From Buchnera aphidicola (Meitanaphis flavogallis) (GTDB lineage: Bacteria > Pseudomonadota > Gammaproteobacteria > Enterobacterales > Enterobacteriaceae), in NCBI GenBank assembly GCA_039830035.1, contig CP140038.1:555107-619106 (forward strand): a stretch of 64,000 bases of DNA, read 5' to 3'. This document shows, piece by piece, positions 63,961 through 64,000 of this stretch; the stretch's first letter is position 1, and each line of letters opens with the position of its first letter. The notes beneath the pieces were generated by a model, which saw nothing but the letters and a program-made list of their open reading frames with translations, did not search any database and was not told the DNA's origin. Both the position numbers and the translations under genes were made by a program.

Positions 63961-64000
63961 TATGTAACTTTGCATTAAAAATTTTAATTAGGAAATATTA

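Overview
The window is a 64-kb piece of a highly reduced, very AT-rich gammaproteobacterial chromosome. Proteins are close in length and sequence to Escherichia coli orthologues, most genes are single copy, and there are no insertion sequences, phages or CRISPR arrays. Intergenic DNA is nearly pure A+T, and genes around homopolymer runs are eroding. Gene content (amino-acid synthesis kept, regulators lost) fits an obligate insect endosymbiont, Buchnera aphidicola. The leucine genes and trpEG lie on the chromosome rather than on plasmids, which points to the Pemphiginae/Fordini type of Buchnera such as the Baizongia pistaciae symbiont. The strain name is an inference from gene content and order.

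Layout. 1-3.2 kb: end of dnaB, gshB, a possible yqgE remnant, ruvX. 3.3-8.5 kb: leucine genes on the minus strand, transcribed leuB-leuC-leuD, then a 440-bp gap, then leuA, a permuted order. 8.8-16.2 kb: yggS, trmB, mutY-yggX, murI, sbcB, tRNA-Asn, tRNA-Ile(CAT), pyrE, dut. 16.5-23 kb: rplI-rpsR-rpsF (no priB), purA, hflC-hflK, a gap that may hold an hfq ghost, miaA. 23.0-24.7 kb: a collinear mutL pseudogene. 24.9-30.2 kb: mannitol PTS (mtlA, mtlD) and pgi. 30.7-36 kb: orn, tRNA-Gly, amiB with a likely frameshift, rpmE, a drastically shortened ftsN, hslVU, zapB. 36.4-38.6 kb: trpE-trpG. 39.3-47.7 kb: fpr, coaD, an acidic serine-rich protein of unknown function, pitA, an MFS transporter, dapF, cyaY. 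48.4-52.9 kb: tRNA Arg-His-Pro operon with a clear terminator, rho, trxA, rep. 53.0-56.8 kb: ilvC, ilvD, tRNA-Trp. 57.1-61.3 kb: iscS-iscU-hscB-hscA-fdx, with HscA lacking its lid. 61.5-64 kb: der broken at an A10 run, yfgM, then a perfect 22-bp hairpin next to an 11-unit 20-bp tandem array.

How the genes work together. The window supplies most of leucine synthesis (leuABCD), two shared branched-chain steps (ilvC, ilvD), the first step of tryptophan synthesis (trpEG) and a late lysine/peptidoglycan step (dapF): the expected nutritional role of the symbiont. Energy comes from mannitol uptake through MtlA/MtlD and Pgi. Fe-S assembly (Isc) supports LeuC, IlvD, MutY and MiaB-type enzymes.

Most of the interest lies in partial decay. 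FtsN is cut to the cytoplasmic, membrane and essential-helix segments. HscA has lost its lid. Der and AmiB appear frameshifted at homopolymers where transcriptional slippage could restore the frame. mutL is a readable fossil. One 392-residue protein has no family that I can recognise.
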